Counted from the stretch's first letter, positions 1 to 7,963 are shown. The stretch: DNA of 64,000 nucleotides from CALAGB01 sp963789565 (GCA_963789565.1 CAWBKX010000002.1:1240001-1304000); one strand, 5' to 3'. Numbers and translations: made by a program. Notes: generated by a model from the sequence alone, not told the origin.

Positions 1-304
1 ACGCGTCCATGGTCGAAATCCGCGCTTTCGCCGCTGCCATGAGGAGCTGTTTGGTGGCCTCGGGGAGCGATCGATTACCGGCAAGCGTCGCTCTGAACGA
101 AGAAAGCTGCTCAGTCGTCGGAAATGAGCCGTGCCAAAGGAGATGGATAGTCTCCTCAAACGTGGCCTTTCCGGCAAACTCCTCCAGCGGATAGCCCGCG
201 ATGATCAGTTCGCCGGCTTCTCCGTCAACACTGCTGAGCAGGGTGTCCGCCGCGACGACCCCCTCAAGCCCAGACTTGACTTCGACCTTGACGTTACTCG
301 ACAT
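1..304 (-). CDS. Citrate synthase, N-terminal part (cut by window edge)
   Basis: Reading the minus strand from an ATG at 304-302 gives about 101 residues with no stop before the window edge. They match the citrate synthase N-terminus: GLEGVVAADT near the start, then GYPLEEFA and HLLWHG, the same order as in the complete citrate synthase at 11805-12974. An AAGGAG ribosome-binding site lies just upstream of the ATG. The catalytic His and Asp residues would lie beyond the window, so activity cannot be judged. It is divergent from the HTH-citrate synthase at 466. It could be a citrate or 2-methylcitrate synthase; the family is clear, the substrate is not. Confidence 0.85.
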   Translation of the reverse strand, partial: MSSNVKVEVKSGLEGVVAADTLLSSVDGEAGELIIAGYPLEEFAGKATFEETIHLLWHGSFPTTEQLSSFRATLAGNRSLPEATKQLLMAAAKARISTMDA

Positions 305-374
305 GATTGACTCCTTCGTCGCCATCACGACCCTGGCGTGCAGCGGAGCATGCGCTCCACCCGCAGTCTAGCCA

Positions 375-413
375 AATCAATATAGATTGATCAAGATTGA
401 TTTATGAATCAAT
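375..413. promoter_or_regulatory. Phased AATCAAT operator array between divergent citrate synthases
   Basis: Four copies of a 7-bp element begin at 375 (AATCAAT), 386 (ATTGATC, one mismatch in inverse orientation), 396 (ATTGATT, inverse) and 407 (AATCAAT). Starts are spaced 11, 10 and 11 bp, about one helical turn, so all sites face the same side of the DNA. The array lies between the starts at 304 and 466. Two more copies 10 bp apart precede the citrate synthase at 11805. An operator is inferred; the repeats are seen directly. Confidence 0.6.
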
Positions 414-465
414 ACATGGCAGGCTTCACCTGTCGGTTCGAGCGGATGAGAAGAAGGGTCTAGCG

Positions 466-1677
466 ATGGCAGCGAATCGAGATCTCACGGCGCGGGAAGC
501 CGCGCTGCAGCTCGGCATCAGCCTCTCGACTCTGTATGCATACGTCAGCCGTGGGTTGATCCACTCACGGCCGGGACCGACTGGATCGCGCGAAAAGCGC
601 TATGCATCCGCAGACGTCCTGGCCCTGAGGGAGCGACAGGCACTGCGGCGCGACCCGTCTCGTTCGGCCGAAACCGCGCTCAGCTGGGGCACACCCGTGC
701 TCGAATCGGCCATCACGCTCATCGAAAACGGCAAACTCTTCTATCGCGGTTACGACGCGGTCGAGCTGGCTCAGACAATGCATTTCGAAGAGGTTGTTGG
801 ACTACTGTGGTTCGGCCGTCTGGGAGAGCAGATCGAGCTCGCGTCCGCATCCGACCTGACTCCACTACCTGCGGGATTGCCCGATTCACTCGATACGCTC
901 GAACGCGTGCAGATTCATCTCCCGCTGCTGGCATCCGCCGACCCGGCCGCCTACGATCTGCGGGCGCCCGCATTGCGACGCGCAGGAGCCCGTGTCTTGA
1001 CCTCGATGGCGATGCAGGTCGCCGAGGCGCAGATATCCGCATCGATCGCGACAGCCGTAGCGGATCGCTGGGCGCCAGGGGTGCCGAACGCGGAACGGCT
1101 CATCGATGCCGCACTCATCATTTCCGCCGACCATGAGCTAAATCCGTCCTCTTTCACAGTCCGCTGCGTCGCGGCCACGGGAGCACCTCTTTACGACGCC
1201 ATCGGCGCGGGCATTGCTGCGCTGCGAGGCACGCGGCATGGGGCATCGAGCTATCGCATCGAGGCGCTGCTGGCCGAGATCGAGACGCCCGAACGTGCGG
1301 CGTCCGTCCTGGAAGACCGTCTGCGCCGCGGCGAGCCGATCCCAGGATTCGGCCACAACCTCTACCCGAATGGCGATCCGCGCGCAGTGTTGCTGAATAG
1401 TCTGTGTCACGAGCTGACGCCGAGCCATCCGGCGCTTGCGCTGACCGACGCACTGTTCGATGCAGCCGCCGAAGTGATTCAGGAACGACCGAACGTCGAT
1501 CTCGGACTGGTGACGGTCGCGCGCGTGCTTGGCATGCCGAACGGATCGGCGCTCAAACTGATGGCTCTGGGACGAGTGGCGGGTTGGGTAGCGCACGCGC
1601 TGGAGCAATATCCGACTCAACGCATCATCCGGCCACGTGCCAAGTACGTCGGACCGGCGCCAAACCACCTCTTGTGA
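466..1677 (+). CDS. Citrate synthase family protein with N-terminal MerR-like HTH
   Basis: This 403-residue protein has a MerR/excisionase-type helix-turn-helix in residues 1-55 (LTAREAALQLG, then STLYAYVSRG) followed by a citrate synthase fold. Equivalents of the catalytic triad are present: His in GTRHGAS, His in GFGHNLYP and Asp in PNVDLG. It could therefore be an active enzyme, a sensor-regulator that binds citrate-synthase ligands, or both. HTH-fused citrate synthases beside an ordinary one are a known arrangement. I chose the ATG at 466, which has AGAAGGG upstream, because an in-frame start at 397 would lie inside the AATCAAT array. It is the best local candidate to bind that array. Confidence 0.88.
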   Translation: MAANRDLTAREAALQLGISLSTLYAYVSRGLIHSRPGPTGSREKRYASADVLALRERQALRRDPSRSAETALSWGTPVLESAITLIENGKLFYRGYDAVELAQTMHFEEVVGLLWFGRLGEQIELASASDLTPLPAGLPDSLDTLERVQIHLPLLASADPAAYDLRAPALRRAGARVLTSMAMQVAEAQISASIATAVADRWAPGVPNAERLIDAALIISADHELNPSSFTVRCVAATGAPLYDAIGAGIAALRGTRHGASSYRIEALLAEIETPERAASVLEDRLRRGEPIPGFGHNLYPNGDPRAVLLNSLCHELTPSHPALALTDALFDAAAEVIQERPNVDLGLVTVARVLGMPNGSALKLMALGRVAGWVAHALEQYPTQRIIRPRAKYVGPAPNHLL

Positions 1678-1823
1678 TCTCGTGCCAGCCAAATTGGAGC
1701 GAATTGGTTCAACGCGATGATGTCACTATGGTGCTCTTGACACGGGGCCACTGCCATCTCGCTGGATGTCGTAGCCATTGAGGAGGCTGACGAAGACCGC
1801 CAACGGGTTATGATCGTTTGCCA

Positions 1824-1861
1824 TGAAGTAAATTGACACCACCGACGTGAAGTGAATTGTC
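1824..1861. repeat. Direct repeat TGAAGTRAATTGWC upstream of the M20-like gene
   Basis: Two 14-bp copies, at 1824-1837 and 1848-1861, differ at two positions and lie 24 bp apart just before the start at 1886. A partial third GAAGTGAA follows. This could be an activator or repressor site or the remains of a mobile-element end. I see no good sigma-70 promoter here. The rest of 1678-1885 shows nothing else I can identify. Confidence 0.35.
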
Positions 1862-1885
1862 GGAAGTGAACGAAACGGAGCAAGA

Positions 1886-3103
1886 ATGGACCCTTCATGG
1901 CACGGCAAAGCGGCGCTCATCGAGGAGATCGATCGTCACCTCGACCGTGCGTATTTGGTCGAGTCGCTCAGCAACCTTGCCAAGATTCCAACTGCGGTTC
2001 CACTTGGGTTCAATACGTTGATGGAACCTGATGATCCTAAGCTCGTTACGTATGTTCAAGAGATGCTACGCCCAGAGTTAGTCCGACTCGGGGTCTACGA
2101 TCTCATTGATGTCCCGCGTAACAACCTGGTAATACGCGTCGGGACTGGCAGTCTGCCTCGTTCACTGTTGATCCAGAACTATACGCCCAGTCAGCATCAC
2201 AATCTGATGGATCCGCGGCTTGCCGGGGTGGTGGCCAACGCCCGTGACTTTGGCTGTGACGAGCCTGCCATTTTTGGCCAGGGCGTCAGTCAGAATAAAG
2301 CGCATCAGGCGGTCATGCTGGCCGTCATGAAGCTTCTGTTGCAAAGCGATATTGAGCTGCATGGACGACTCTACTGGGCCATCAACAACGAAGGGCGGAG
2401 CAGTCACGCCTGCACCGAAGCGATAATTGGCGCCCTGGACGAGCGGCCCACATTCGGTGTCGTGCAGATTGGAACAGACCTTGGGATCTCATTGGGCAAT
2501 CGAGGTCGGGTTGACGTCGACATCCATCTACAGGGAACCGCAATCCATTCAAGTGAGCCAGAAAAGGGACTGAGCGCGATCGAAGGCGCCCATGAGGTGA
2601 TGAGTCGACTGAAGACGCTCGCCTGGGAGGATTCCCATCAATTGCTCGGCGGTCGCCATGCAATTGTCTACAAGATCCGGTATGACCCGGTAGCTCCCCA
2701 TACCCTTCCTTCCGATGCCTACCTGACTGTCGATCGGCGCATGTTACCGGGGGATGACCCACATCAGGCTACTGAGGAGATCCGGCAGGTTATTGGCGAT
2801 CTCTCTCCTTACAAGGTCTCAGTGGATCTAGGAGTGTACATGCTCCCGGCGTTGGTGGAACGTTCGCACCCAGGGGTTCGGGCACTTCAGGAGGCGAATT
2901 TCGCGATCCGCGGGAGCGAGGCCGATGAATTCCACGGTTTCGGCACCTTCGACGCCGGTGGCCTCTGTGCGTTTGGGATTCCCACGGTAATGTACGGCTC
3001 CAGCGGCAAATCAGCGTTGACAGACACCGACTTCGTGCCCATCTCCGCGGTCGAGACGGAAGCCCGGGTGCTGGCATATTTGATTCTCAGTTACCTGGGA
3101 TGA
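1886..3103 (+). CDS. M20-family amidohydrolase-like protein lacking the usual metal ligands
   Basis: The 405-residue protein has the overall M20 (ArgE/DapE/peptidase T-like) layout: an N-terminal catalytic half, a central dimerisation-type segment (about 200-310) beginning GNRGRVDVDI, and a C-terminal return to the catalytic domain ending in an IPTVMYG strand. Motifs that normally hold the two metals are altered. The HxD strand reads QNYTPSQHHN, the following GxGxxDxK reads GQGVSQNK with Gln for Asp, and the EE pair reads NNEGRSS. By contrast the M20 protein at 16586-17878 keeps all of these. It may bind metal differently or have lost hydrolysis. It lies 9 bp before, and probably in one operon with, the flavin-dependent oxidoreductase. 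Substrate unknown. Confidence 0.65.
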   Translation: MDPSWHGKAALIEEIDRHLDRAYLVESLSNLAKIPTAVPLGFNTLMEPDDPKLVTYVQEMLRPELVRLGVYDLIDVPRNNLVIRVGTGSLPRSLLIQNYTPSQHHNLMDPRLAGVVANARDFGCDEPAIFGQGVSQNKAHQAVMLAVMKLLLQSDIELHGRLYWAINNEGRSSHACTEAIIGALDERPTFGVVQIGTDLGISLGNRGRVDVDIHLQGTAIHSSEPEKGLSAIEGAHEVMSRLKTLAWEDSHQLLGGRHAIVYKIRYDPVAPHTLPSDAYLTVDRRMLPGDDPHQATEEIRQVIGDLSPYKVSVDLGVYMLPALVERSHPGVRALQEANFAIRGSEADEFHGFGTFDAGGLCAFGIPTVMYGSSGKSALTDTDFVPISAVETEARVLAYLILSYLG

Positions 3104-3112
3104 AAGGGAAGC

Positions 3113-4153
3113 ATGGCCATGTATCCATTAGTTGAGCAGCCAGTTCATCTAGGAATCAGTTTACCGAACCGGGCCGTGCTCTTCGGCCTGCCTGTCGAGA
3201 CGCTACTGGTAACTGCCGAGCAAGCCGACCGTTCCGGCTATTTTGAGTCGGTCTGGGTAGGGGACAACTTTCTCTCCAAGCCGCGACTTGAGGCCATTGT
3301 TACGCTCTCGGCAATTGCGGCACGAACCCAACGCTTGAGGCTCGGAACTATTTGCCTAGCCAGTTTTCCGCTGCGCCATCCGCTCCCACTGGCGCTGCAG
3401 TGGGCGAGTCTGGACGTCCTCTCAGGCGGGAGAACGATCTTAGCGGTCTGCATCGGGGGATCATCAAGCATGGGACCGAAATTTGCCACGGAACTGGCTG
3501 CGATGGGCGTACGATCTCCGGATCGAGCACCTCGATTAGAGGAGGGAATTGAGCTCCTTCGTCTGCTGTGGGGATCCGAGCCAGTGAACTACCATGGCCG
3601 ATTCTATACGTTCGATGAAGTGGAATTGTATCCAAAGCCGGTGCAATCGCGGATCCCAATCATTGTTGCCGTCAATCCATCAGAAGGGGGCGATCCGATC
3701 ATCGAGGAGAGAGCCCTGCGCCGTGTCGCGCGCCTGGCAGACGGATGGCAAACCGATGGGACACCGCCGGAGTTGTTTGGTTCGCGCTGGTCGCGGATCC
3801 GAGAATATGCTCGTGAATACGGACGAGATCACGAAGTCGTCGATGCCAGCCTGCATCTGATGGTCAATATCAACGACGATGAAGAGAGCGCCTATGCAGA
3901 TGCGGTGGAATTCCTCGCCCGGTATTATGGCGACGGCGTCATTTCCGCGGAGAAACTTGATTCGTGGCTTGCGTTCGGTCCGCCACTCGCTGTTGCCGAC
4001 AAGATTGCGTCGTTCGTAGAGGTTGGGTGTACTACTGTCGTGGTGCGGTTCACGTCTCTCGACCAATCCAGTCAACTCAACCGCTTCCTCGACGATGTGA
4101 TTCCGCGGTTGACACAGCGAGTTCCTATCGCGAAATCGACCACACTCGGATAG
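3113..4153 (+). CDS. LLM-class (luciferase-like) flavin-dependent oxidoreductase
   Basis: The 346-residue sequence follows the bacterial luciferase-like TIM barrel: LGISLPN at the first strand, ADRSGYFESVWVGDN, a TQRLRLGT strand typical of F420- or FMN-dependent members, the LDVLSGGR segment, and the YHGRFY-to-LYPKP region of alkanal-monooxygenase/F420-reductase relatives. It would use reduced FMN or F420; the substrate cannot be read from sequence. The ATG at 3113 follows a GAAAGGGA ribosome-binding site and lies 9 bp after the M20-like gene, so the two are probably co-transcribed and may process one amide or heterocyclic compound, which is inference. Confidence 0.85.
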   Translation: MAMYPLVEQPVHLGISLPNRAVLFGLPVETLLVTAEQADRSGYFESVWVGDNFLSKPRLEAIVTLSAIAARTQRLRLGTICLASFPLRHPLPLALQWASLDVLSGGRTILAVCIGGSSSMGPKFATELAAMGVRSPDRAPRLEEGIELLRLLWGSEPVNYHGRFYTFDEVELYPKPVQSRIPIIVAVNPSEGGDPIIEERALRRVARLADGWQTDGTPPELFGSRWSRIREYAREYGRDHEVVDASLHLMVNINDDEESAYADAVEFLARYYGDGVISAEKLDSWLAFGPPLAVADKIASFVEVGCTTVVVRFTSLDQSSQLNRFLDDVIPRLTQRVPIAKSTTLG

Positions 4154-4315
4154 GCAGGCGGGGGAACGACAGCGTTTACCGACCAGGATGTCCAGAGTTA
4201 CGTCGCGAAGGCCTGGGCCCATCCGGAAACTCACGTCATCAATGCGGATTACGTGACATGCGACCGGGTCGCGGATCGATTCAAAACCGCATTCAAAGAG
4301 CGCGTTGCATATTGA
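4154..4315 (+). pseudogene. Possible C-terminal gene remnant in frame after the LLM stop
   Basis: Directly downstream of and in frame with the TAG of the oxidoreductase, an open stretch runs to a TGA at 4313-4315. It has coding-like composition and a plausible protein tail (TDQDVQSYVAKAWAHPE, later ADRFKTAFKERVAY). It has no start codon or ribosome-binding site of its own and does not resemble the oxidoreductase C-terminus. It looks like the 3' end of a deleted gene; I cannot name the family. The rest of the gap to 4435 shows nothing recognisable. Confidence 0.3.
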
Positions 4316-4435
4316 TGGCCCGCTGTTCTTATTTCCGTCGGTGCGGGCAATGACGAAGCGAGTCAATCCTTATGCATCCCGCTGTAGCTTACGAGGCCTT
4401 GACCGGAACAACGCTCGATTGATGATCCGCGCCCG

Positions 4436-6136
4436 TTACGCCACGAAGTAGCGCTGGGTTAGGGGCAAATTCTCGGCCGGTGGCGAATCGACGACTTCAC
4501 CGTCAATAGAGACTTCGTGCGACTTGGGGTCCACGCGAACGTCAGGAGAGGCATCGTTGTAGCGCATAGCAGTCTTGAAGGTCTGCCGAGTGCTCTCCAC
4601 GGCAACCGCTTGCCGCCGCAGCCCGTGACGCCTCGCGAACCCGCCGTCGAGCGCAACTTGCGACACGAAATTGAGCGAGATCGACGCTGGAGTGAGGCCC
4701 ATCCCGCCGAACATGGGACGGTAGATGAGCGGCTGGCTTGTACGAGTCGACCCAACACCGTCACCGACAGGTGCCCAGGCAACGAAGCCGCCCTTGATCA
4801 CGGCGTGCGGCTTGGCGCCGAAGAAGGCGGGATGCCACAGGACGATGTCGGCCAGCTTACCGGGTTCCAGACTCCCAACCTGATGAGCCAAACCGTGGGC
4901 GATGGCCGGATTGAGGGTGTATTTGGCCAGATACTGCAGCACGCGCGGATTGTCGTCTCCGCCACCCGTCTCGACATCGAATCCGCCGCCTCGCAGCTCC
5001 TTCATGCGATGTGCCAGCTGCCAGGTCCGGCTGACCACCTCTCCGATGCGTCCCATCCCTTGCGAATCGGAGGACATGATGCTGATCGCGCCAAGGTCGT
5101 GCAGCACGTCCTCCGCGGCGATCGTGCTGGCGCGGATGCGGTCGCGCGCCGCATAGAAATCGGTCTCGATCTGCGGCATGAGACGATGGACCGCCATGAT
5201 CATGTCGAGCTGCTCGGCCAGACTATTCTTGCTGTACGGAATGGTGGGGTTGGTCGAAGAGCCAATGATGTTGGCCTCGCTCACGATCTCGAGCAGGTTG
5301 GGAGCATGGCCGCCACCGGAGCCCTCGACGTGGTAGGCGTGAATCGAGCGACCAGCGATGGCAGAAACGGTCTCGCGCAATGATCCCGCTTCGTTGAGTC
5401 CGTCGGTGTGGATGGCCACCTGCACACCCGTTTGATCGGCAACCGTGAGACACGCGTCGATCACCGCCGGAAACGCACCCACATCTTCGTGCACCTTTAG
5501 TCCGGCGTTGCCAGCTTCGATGTGCTCTTCCAGATGCTCGTAACTGGAAGAACCGCGACCCAACAGCGCCAGGTTGATCGGGATGCTCTCGAACGCCTCG
5601 AAGATGTGGCGCAAGTTGGCCGCTGGGTTGACTCCTAAATCCCACACGCCGCCCGACCCTTGCGCGACGAAGGTTGTGAGTCCTGACGTGAGTGCCGCGC
5701 CGATCAGGCTGGTGGAGGAGAGATGCACGTGTGAGTCGACTCCACCCGGCGTCGCAATGAGTCCGTCACCATTCACGATGCCGGTGCTTGCGCTCAGGAC
5801 CAGGTCGATGTCCTCCGTCACGTCCGGATTCCCGGCCCGACCAACGCCGACGATGCATCCATCCTTGATGCCGATGTTTGTCTTGATGACGCCCAGCACC
5901 GGATCGAGCACCACCACGTTGGTCACAAGCAGATCGAGCTTGCTCGGACCAGGCTGACGGCCAATGAGCATGCCGTCACGCACCGGGCGGCCAAACCCGG
6001 TGAGGAGCTCACTTCCTGGGAGGGAGTCGTCTCGCTCGATACGGATGAAGAGGTTGGTGTCGGCCAGCCGTACACGATCGCCCGCCGTGGGACCATAGAG
6101 CCAATTGTAGGTGTCGTGGTTCATATGGCCAGGCAT
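4436..6136 (-). CDS. ureC: Urease subunit alpha (catalytic)
   Basis: The 566-residue protein hydrolyses urea to ammonia and carbamate at a di-nickel centre. It opens with the family start YNWLYGPTAGDRVRLADT. Nickel ligands are all visible: HVH in GVDSHVHLSS, the carbamylated Lys in GLKVHED, His in AIHTD, His in GGGHAPN and Asp in SSDSQGMG. The flap retains the catalytic His (MAVHRL) but has Val where most ureases carry Cys, and the usual Trp after KxHED is Val. The ATG at 6136, rather than an upstream in-frame start, gives the normal N-terminus and a 10-bp gap from ureB. No ureDEFG accessory genes are in the window, so they must lie elsewhere. Confidence 0.96.
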   Translation of the reverse strand: MPGHMNHDTYNWLYGPTAGDRVRLADTNLFIRIERDDSLPGSELLTGFGRPVRDGMLIGRQPGPSKLDLLVTNVVVLDPVLGVIKTNIGIKDGCIVGVGRAGNPDVTEDIDLVLSASTGIVNGDGLIATPGGVDSHVHLSSTSLIGAALTSGLTTFVAQGSGGVWDLGVNPAANLRHIFEAFESIPINLALLGRGSSSYEHLEEHIEAGNAGLKVHEDVGAFPAVIDACLTVADQTGVQVAIHTDGLNEAGSLRETVSAIAGRSIHAYHVEGSGGGHAPNLLEIVSEANIIGSSTNPTIPYSKNSLAEQLDMIMAVHRLMPQIETDFYAARDRIRASTIAAEDVLHDLGAISIMSSDSQGMGRIGEVVSRTWQLAHRMKELRGGGFDVETGGGDDNPRVLQYLAKYTLNPAIAHGLAHQVGSLEPGKLADIVLWHPAFFGAKPHAVIKGGFVAWAPVGDGVGSTRTSQPLIYRPMFGGMGLTPASISLNFVSQVALDGGFARRHGLRRQAVAVESTRQTFKTAMRYNDASPDVRVDPKSHEVSIDGEVVDSPPAENLPLTQRYFVA

Positions 6137-6146
6137 GCAAAGGTCC

Positions 6147-6536
6147 CTATTTGTCCGACCGGTGACGATATCCACGCGCGATCGCGTTTGCCACTGCCTC
6201 GTCGAGGTCCACACCATCCAGCGGCCCATCGACCAGACCGGCGAATCCGCGGATGACGCGATCGCCCCCGATGGGGACCAGGCGCACGAGCTTCGTCTCG
6301 CCCCCCTCGAGTCGCACGGCCATCCCAACCGGTAGGTCTGGACGCATCCCATAGGCAAGCCGGCGATCGAAGCTCAACTTCGGATTGGCTTCGAAGACGT
6401 GCATGTGCGCGGTCAGATGAACCGGGACGTCTCCTTCGTTGGTGACGCGGAGGTCAATCGTCGAAAGTCCGGAGTTGATCTCGATCGATTCGCCTCCCGG
6501 GACTATCGCGCCCGGTGGTAGATCACTCAGCTTCAT
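6147..6536 (-). CDS. ureB: Urease subunit beta
   Basis: A 129-residue structural urease subunit with the typical opening PPGAIVPGG, a VTNEGDVPVHLTAH strand, the FEANPKLSFDR core motif and the GGETKLVRLVPIGG segment. The ATG at 6536 is chosen because the conserved N-terminus begins there; it overlaps the end of ureA by 14 bp, suggesting translational coupling. The C-terminus is somewhat longer than in many UreB proteins. It assembles with UreA and UreC into the trimeric (ABC)3 enzyme of most bacteria. Confidence 0.95.
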   Translation of the reverse strand: MKLSDLPPGAIVPGGESIEINSGLSTIDLRVTNEGDVPVHLTAHMHVFEANPKLSFDRRLAYGMRPDLPVGMAVRLEGGETKLVRLVPIGGDRVIRGFAGLVDGPLDGVDLDEAVANAIARGYRHRSDK

Positions 6537-6849
6537 CGTGTTGTCTCGCTCGAATGGGATTGCGCACGGTGACCAATCGGGTTCCATCTGGGAACATTGC
6601 GTCGACCTGCAGGATGCTCAACATCTCGGCCACTCCGTCCATCACGTCGTCGCGATAGAGAACGGAGCAGGCGTGCCCAACGACCTCGTCGTAATCGTTG
6701 CCCGCGCGCGCTTCCTCGAAGATCTCGTCGCAGATGATGGCAGAGGCTTCCGGGTGATTGAGCTTGATACGGCGCGCCAATCGTCGACGCGCCAGCTCCG
6801 CCAGCGTGAAGACGGTCAGTCGATCCATTTCCTTGGGAGTGAGCTGCAC
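6523..6849 (-). CDS. ureA: Urease subunit gamma
   Basis: This 108-residue protein is the small urease subunit. It begins MQLTPKEMDRL, contains LNHPEASAIICDEI and the central ARAGNDYDEV, and ends with the FPDGTRLVTVRNPI motif, followed by an extra 9-residue tail. The separate ureA, ureB and ureC genes match the common bacterial three-gene layout. It is the first urease gene of the unit and lies 50 bp after the small unknown gene at 6900-7217, on the same strand, so the receiver gene, the unknown gene and ureABC may form one transcript. Confidence 0.95.
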   Translation of the reverse strand: MQLTPKEMDRLTVFTLAELARRRLARRIKLNHPEASAIICDEIFEEARAGNDYDEVVGHACSVLYRDDVMDGVAEMLSILQVDAMFPDGTRLVTVRNPIRARQHDEAE

Positions 6850-6899
6850 GTTTGTCCTCGCGAGCTGCGAATCGATTCAGTGAATTCCGGGCGACGCGC

Positions 6900-7217
6900 T
6901 CAGAGGTCGTCCGCTTTCGCTTCGATCTGCTCCAACATGACCTCGTAGCAGCGACGATGCGGAATCTGATAATCGCGCATGAGGCGCGAGACATCAACCG
7001 AACGAAATCCGGTGGGACCCGGCGAGTGGTGGGGAGACGTGGCTACGCGGCTCGGCAGATAACGTCCCAACCGTCCAGCTGCGATGGCGCTGGCGAGAAG
7101 CTCGAGGTCGGAGACGCCTGGATGGTCTTCGATATGCATGTCAGGTTCTGACACACGTGGATCGCCGTGCAGCCAGATGTAGAGATTCGGAACCTCTTGC
7201 TCCGCCGATTCACTCAC
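6900..7217 (-). CDS. Small unknown protein coupled to the receiver gene
   Basis: If it starts at the GTG at 7217, this 105-residue protein overlaps the 3' end of the receiver gene by 8 bp (GTGAGTGA), a usual sign of translational coupling. It has an N-terminal strand NLYIWLHGDP, an acidic His-containing stretch (DMHIEDHPG) and a C-terminal helix ending MLEQIEAKADDL. No known domain is recognised. It lies between a response-regulator receiver and ureA. A longer in-frame start exists but would overlap the receiver gene much more. Confidence 0.5.
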   Translation of the reverse strand: MSESAEQEVPNLYIWLHGDPRVSEPDMHIEDHPGVSDLELLASAIAAGRLGRYLPSRVATSPHHSPGPTGFRSVDVSRLMRDYQIPHRRCYEVMLEQIEAKADDL

Positions 7218-7608
7218 AAGGATTCCGGTGACCAGATCGCGGCGGCGGATTTCGTCGCAGTTGAATCGAGACGTCGGCCAGCAGTGCGTCAAGGTCGAAC
7301 GGCTTGCTCACGACGCCGTCGGCTGGGAGGTCGTTCACCTGTTGTCGCAGGTTCGCGCCCGCCGACATCGCGATGATACGGATCGAATTGGTCTCTGGAT
7401 TGTCTTTCAAGATTCGCATCGCCGATCCACCGTCGAGGACGGGCAGCATGAGATCCATGAGGATGACGTCAGGGGCACGTTGCTGGGCTATTTCGACGGC
7501 CGTTCGACCGTCACCAGCCACCAACGTTTCGTACCCTTCATCCGTCAGCAACTCGACCAACATGCTCCGAATCGCCGGATCGTCATCGACGATTAAGACG
7601 CGCGACAA
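7210..7608 (-). CDS. Stand-alone response regulator receiver protein
   Basis: A 132-residue CheY-like protein: acidic pocket DDD at residues 8-10, phospho-acceptor Asp52 in LMDLMLP, the conserved Ser in AMSAG and Lys in VSKPFD. After the receiver domain only a short basic tail (NPPPRSGHRNP) remains, so it has no DNA-binding output domain and probably acts by protein-protein contact. Its partner kinase is not in the window. It overlaps the small unknown gene that precedes ureABC, but a role in urease control is only suggested by position. The 111 bp upstream of it to 7719 carries no feature I can support. Confidence 0.92.
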   Translation of the reverse strand: MSRVLIVDDDPAIRSMLVELLTDEGYETLVAGDGRTAVEIAQQRAPDVILMDLMLPVLDGGSAMRILKDNPETNSIRIIAMSAGANLRQQVNDLPADGVVSKPFDLDALLADVSIQLRRNPPPRSGHRNPCE

Positions 7609-7719
7609 CTAGGCTCCTCCTTCGGGGCCATTACTGAGCAAGACGCACGCCATAAGACGCGAACTTGTGGGGGATCGAATGCGGCTAAACCCACGAGATC
7701 GCGATGGCGTCGTCGAATG

Positions 7720-7962
7720 TCACGAAGGGGGTGTCCAGGGACCGGTCGGGCTCTGGCGCTCGTCGGGCAAACCATCGGCGGGACGCATCTTGAGCAATGC
7801 CTCGATGTCGTCGCGCCGATAAAATCGCTCACGTTTGATACCGCGCCGATAGCTCTGAATTCGGCCGCGGCTGGCGTACGAGTACAGTGTCGTGACTTTT
7901 ACACCAAGCATGGAAGCGGCTTCCGCCGCCGTGAGGTACTCGACGCCCTCAATGTTAATCAT
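7720..7962 (-). CDS. Small MerR/excisionase-type HTH DNA-binding protein
   Basis: The 80-residue protein is essentially one helix-turn-helix domain: YLTAAEAASMLGVK, then TTLYSYASRGRIQS, a basic loop and RFYRRDDIEALL. It closely resembles the N-terminal HTH of the citrate synthase fusion at 466-1677, as a free-standing version. A strong promoter (7987-8015) and an inverted repeat at its start (7964-7983) suggest autoregulation. It is divergent from the TIR-ATPase gene at 8178 and could control it. The C-terminal tail after residue 60 is Pro-rich and unstructured. Target genes are unknown. Confidence 0.85.
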   Translation of the reverse strand: MINIEGVEYLTAAEAASMLGVKVTTLYSYASRGRIQSYRRGIKRERFYRRDDIEALLKMRPADGLPDERQSPTGPWTPPS

Positions 7963-7963
7963 T

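Noticed and set aside
4517..5383. 288-codon plus-strand frame opposite ureC
   Set aside because: ureC has all nickel ligands; the opposite frame is a shadow.
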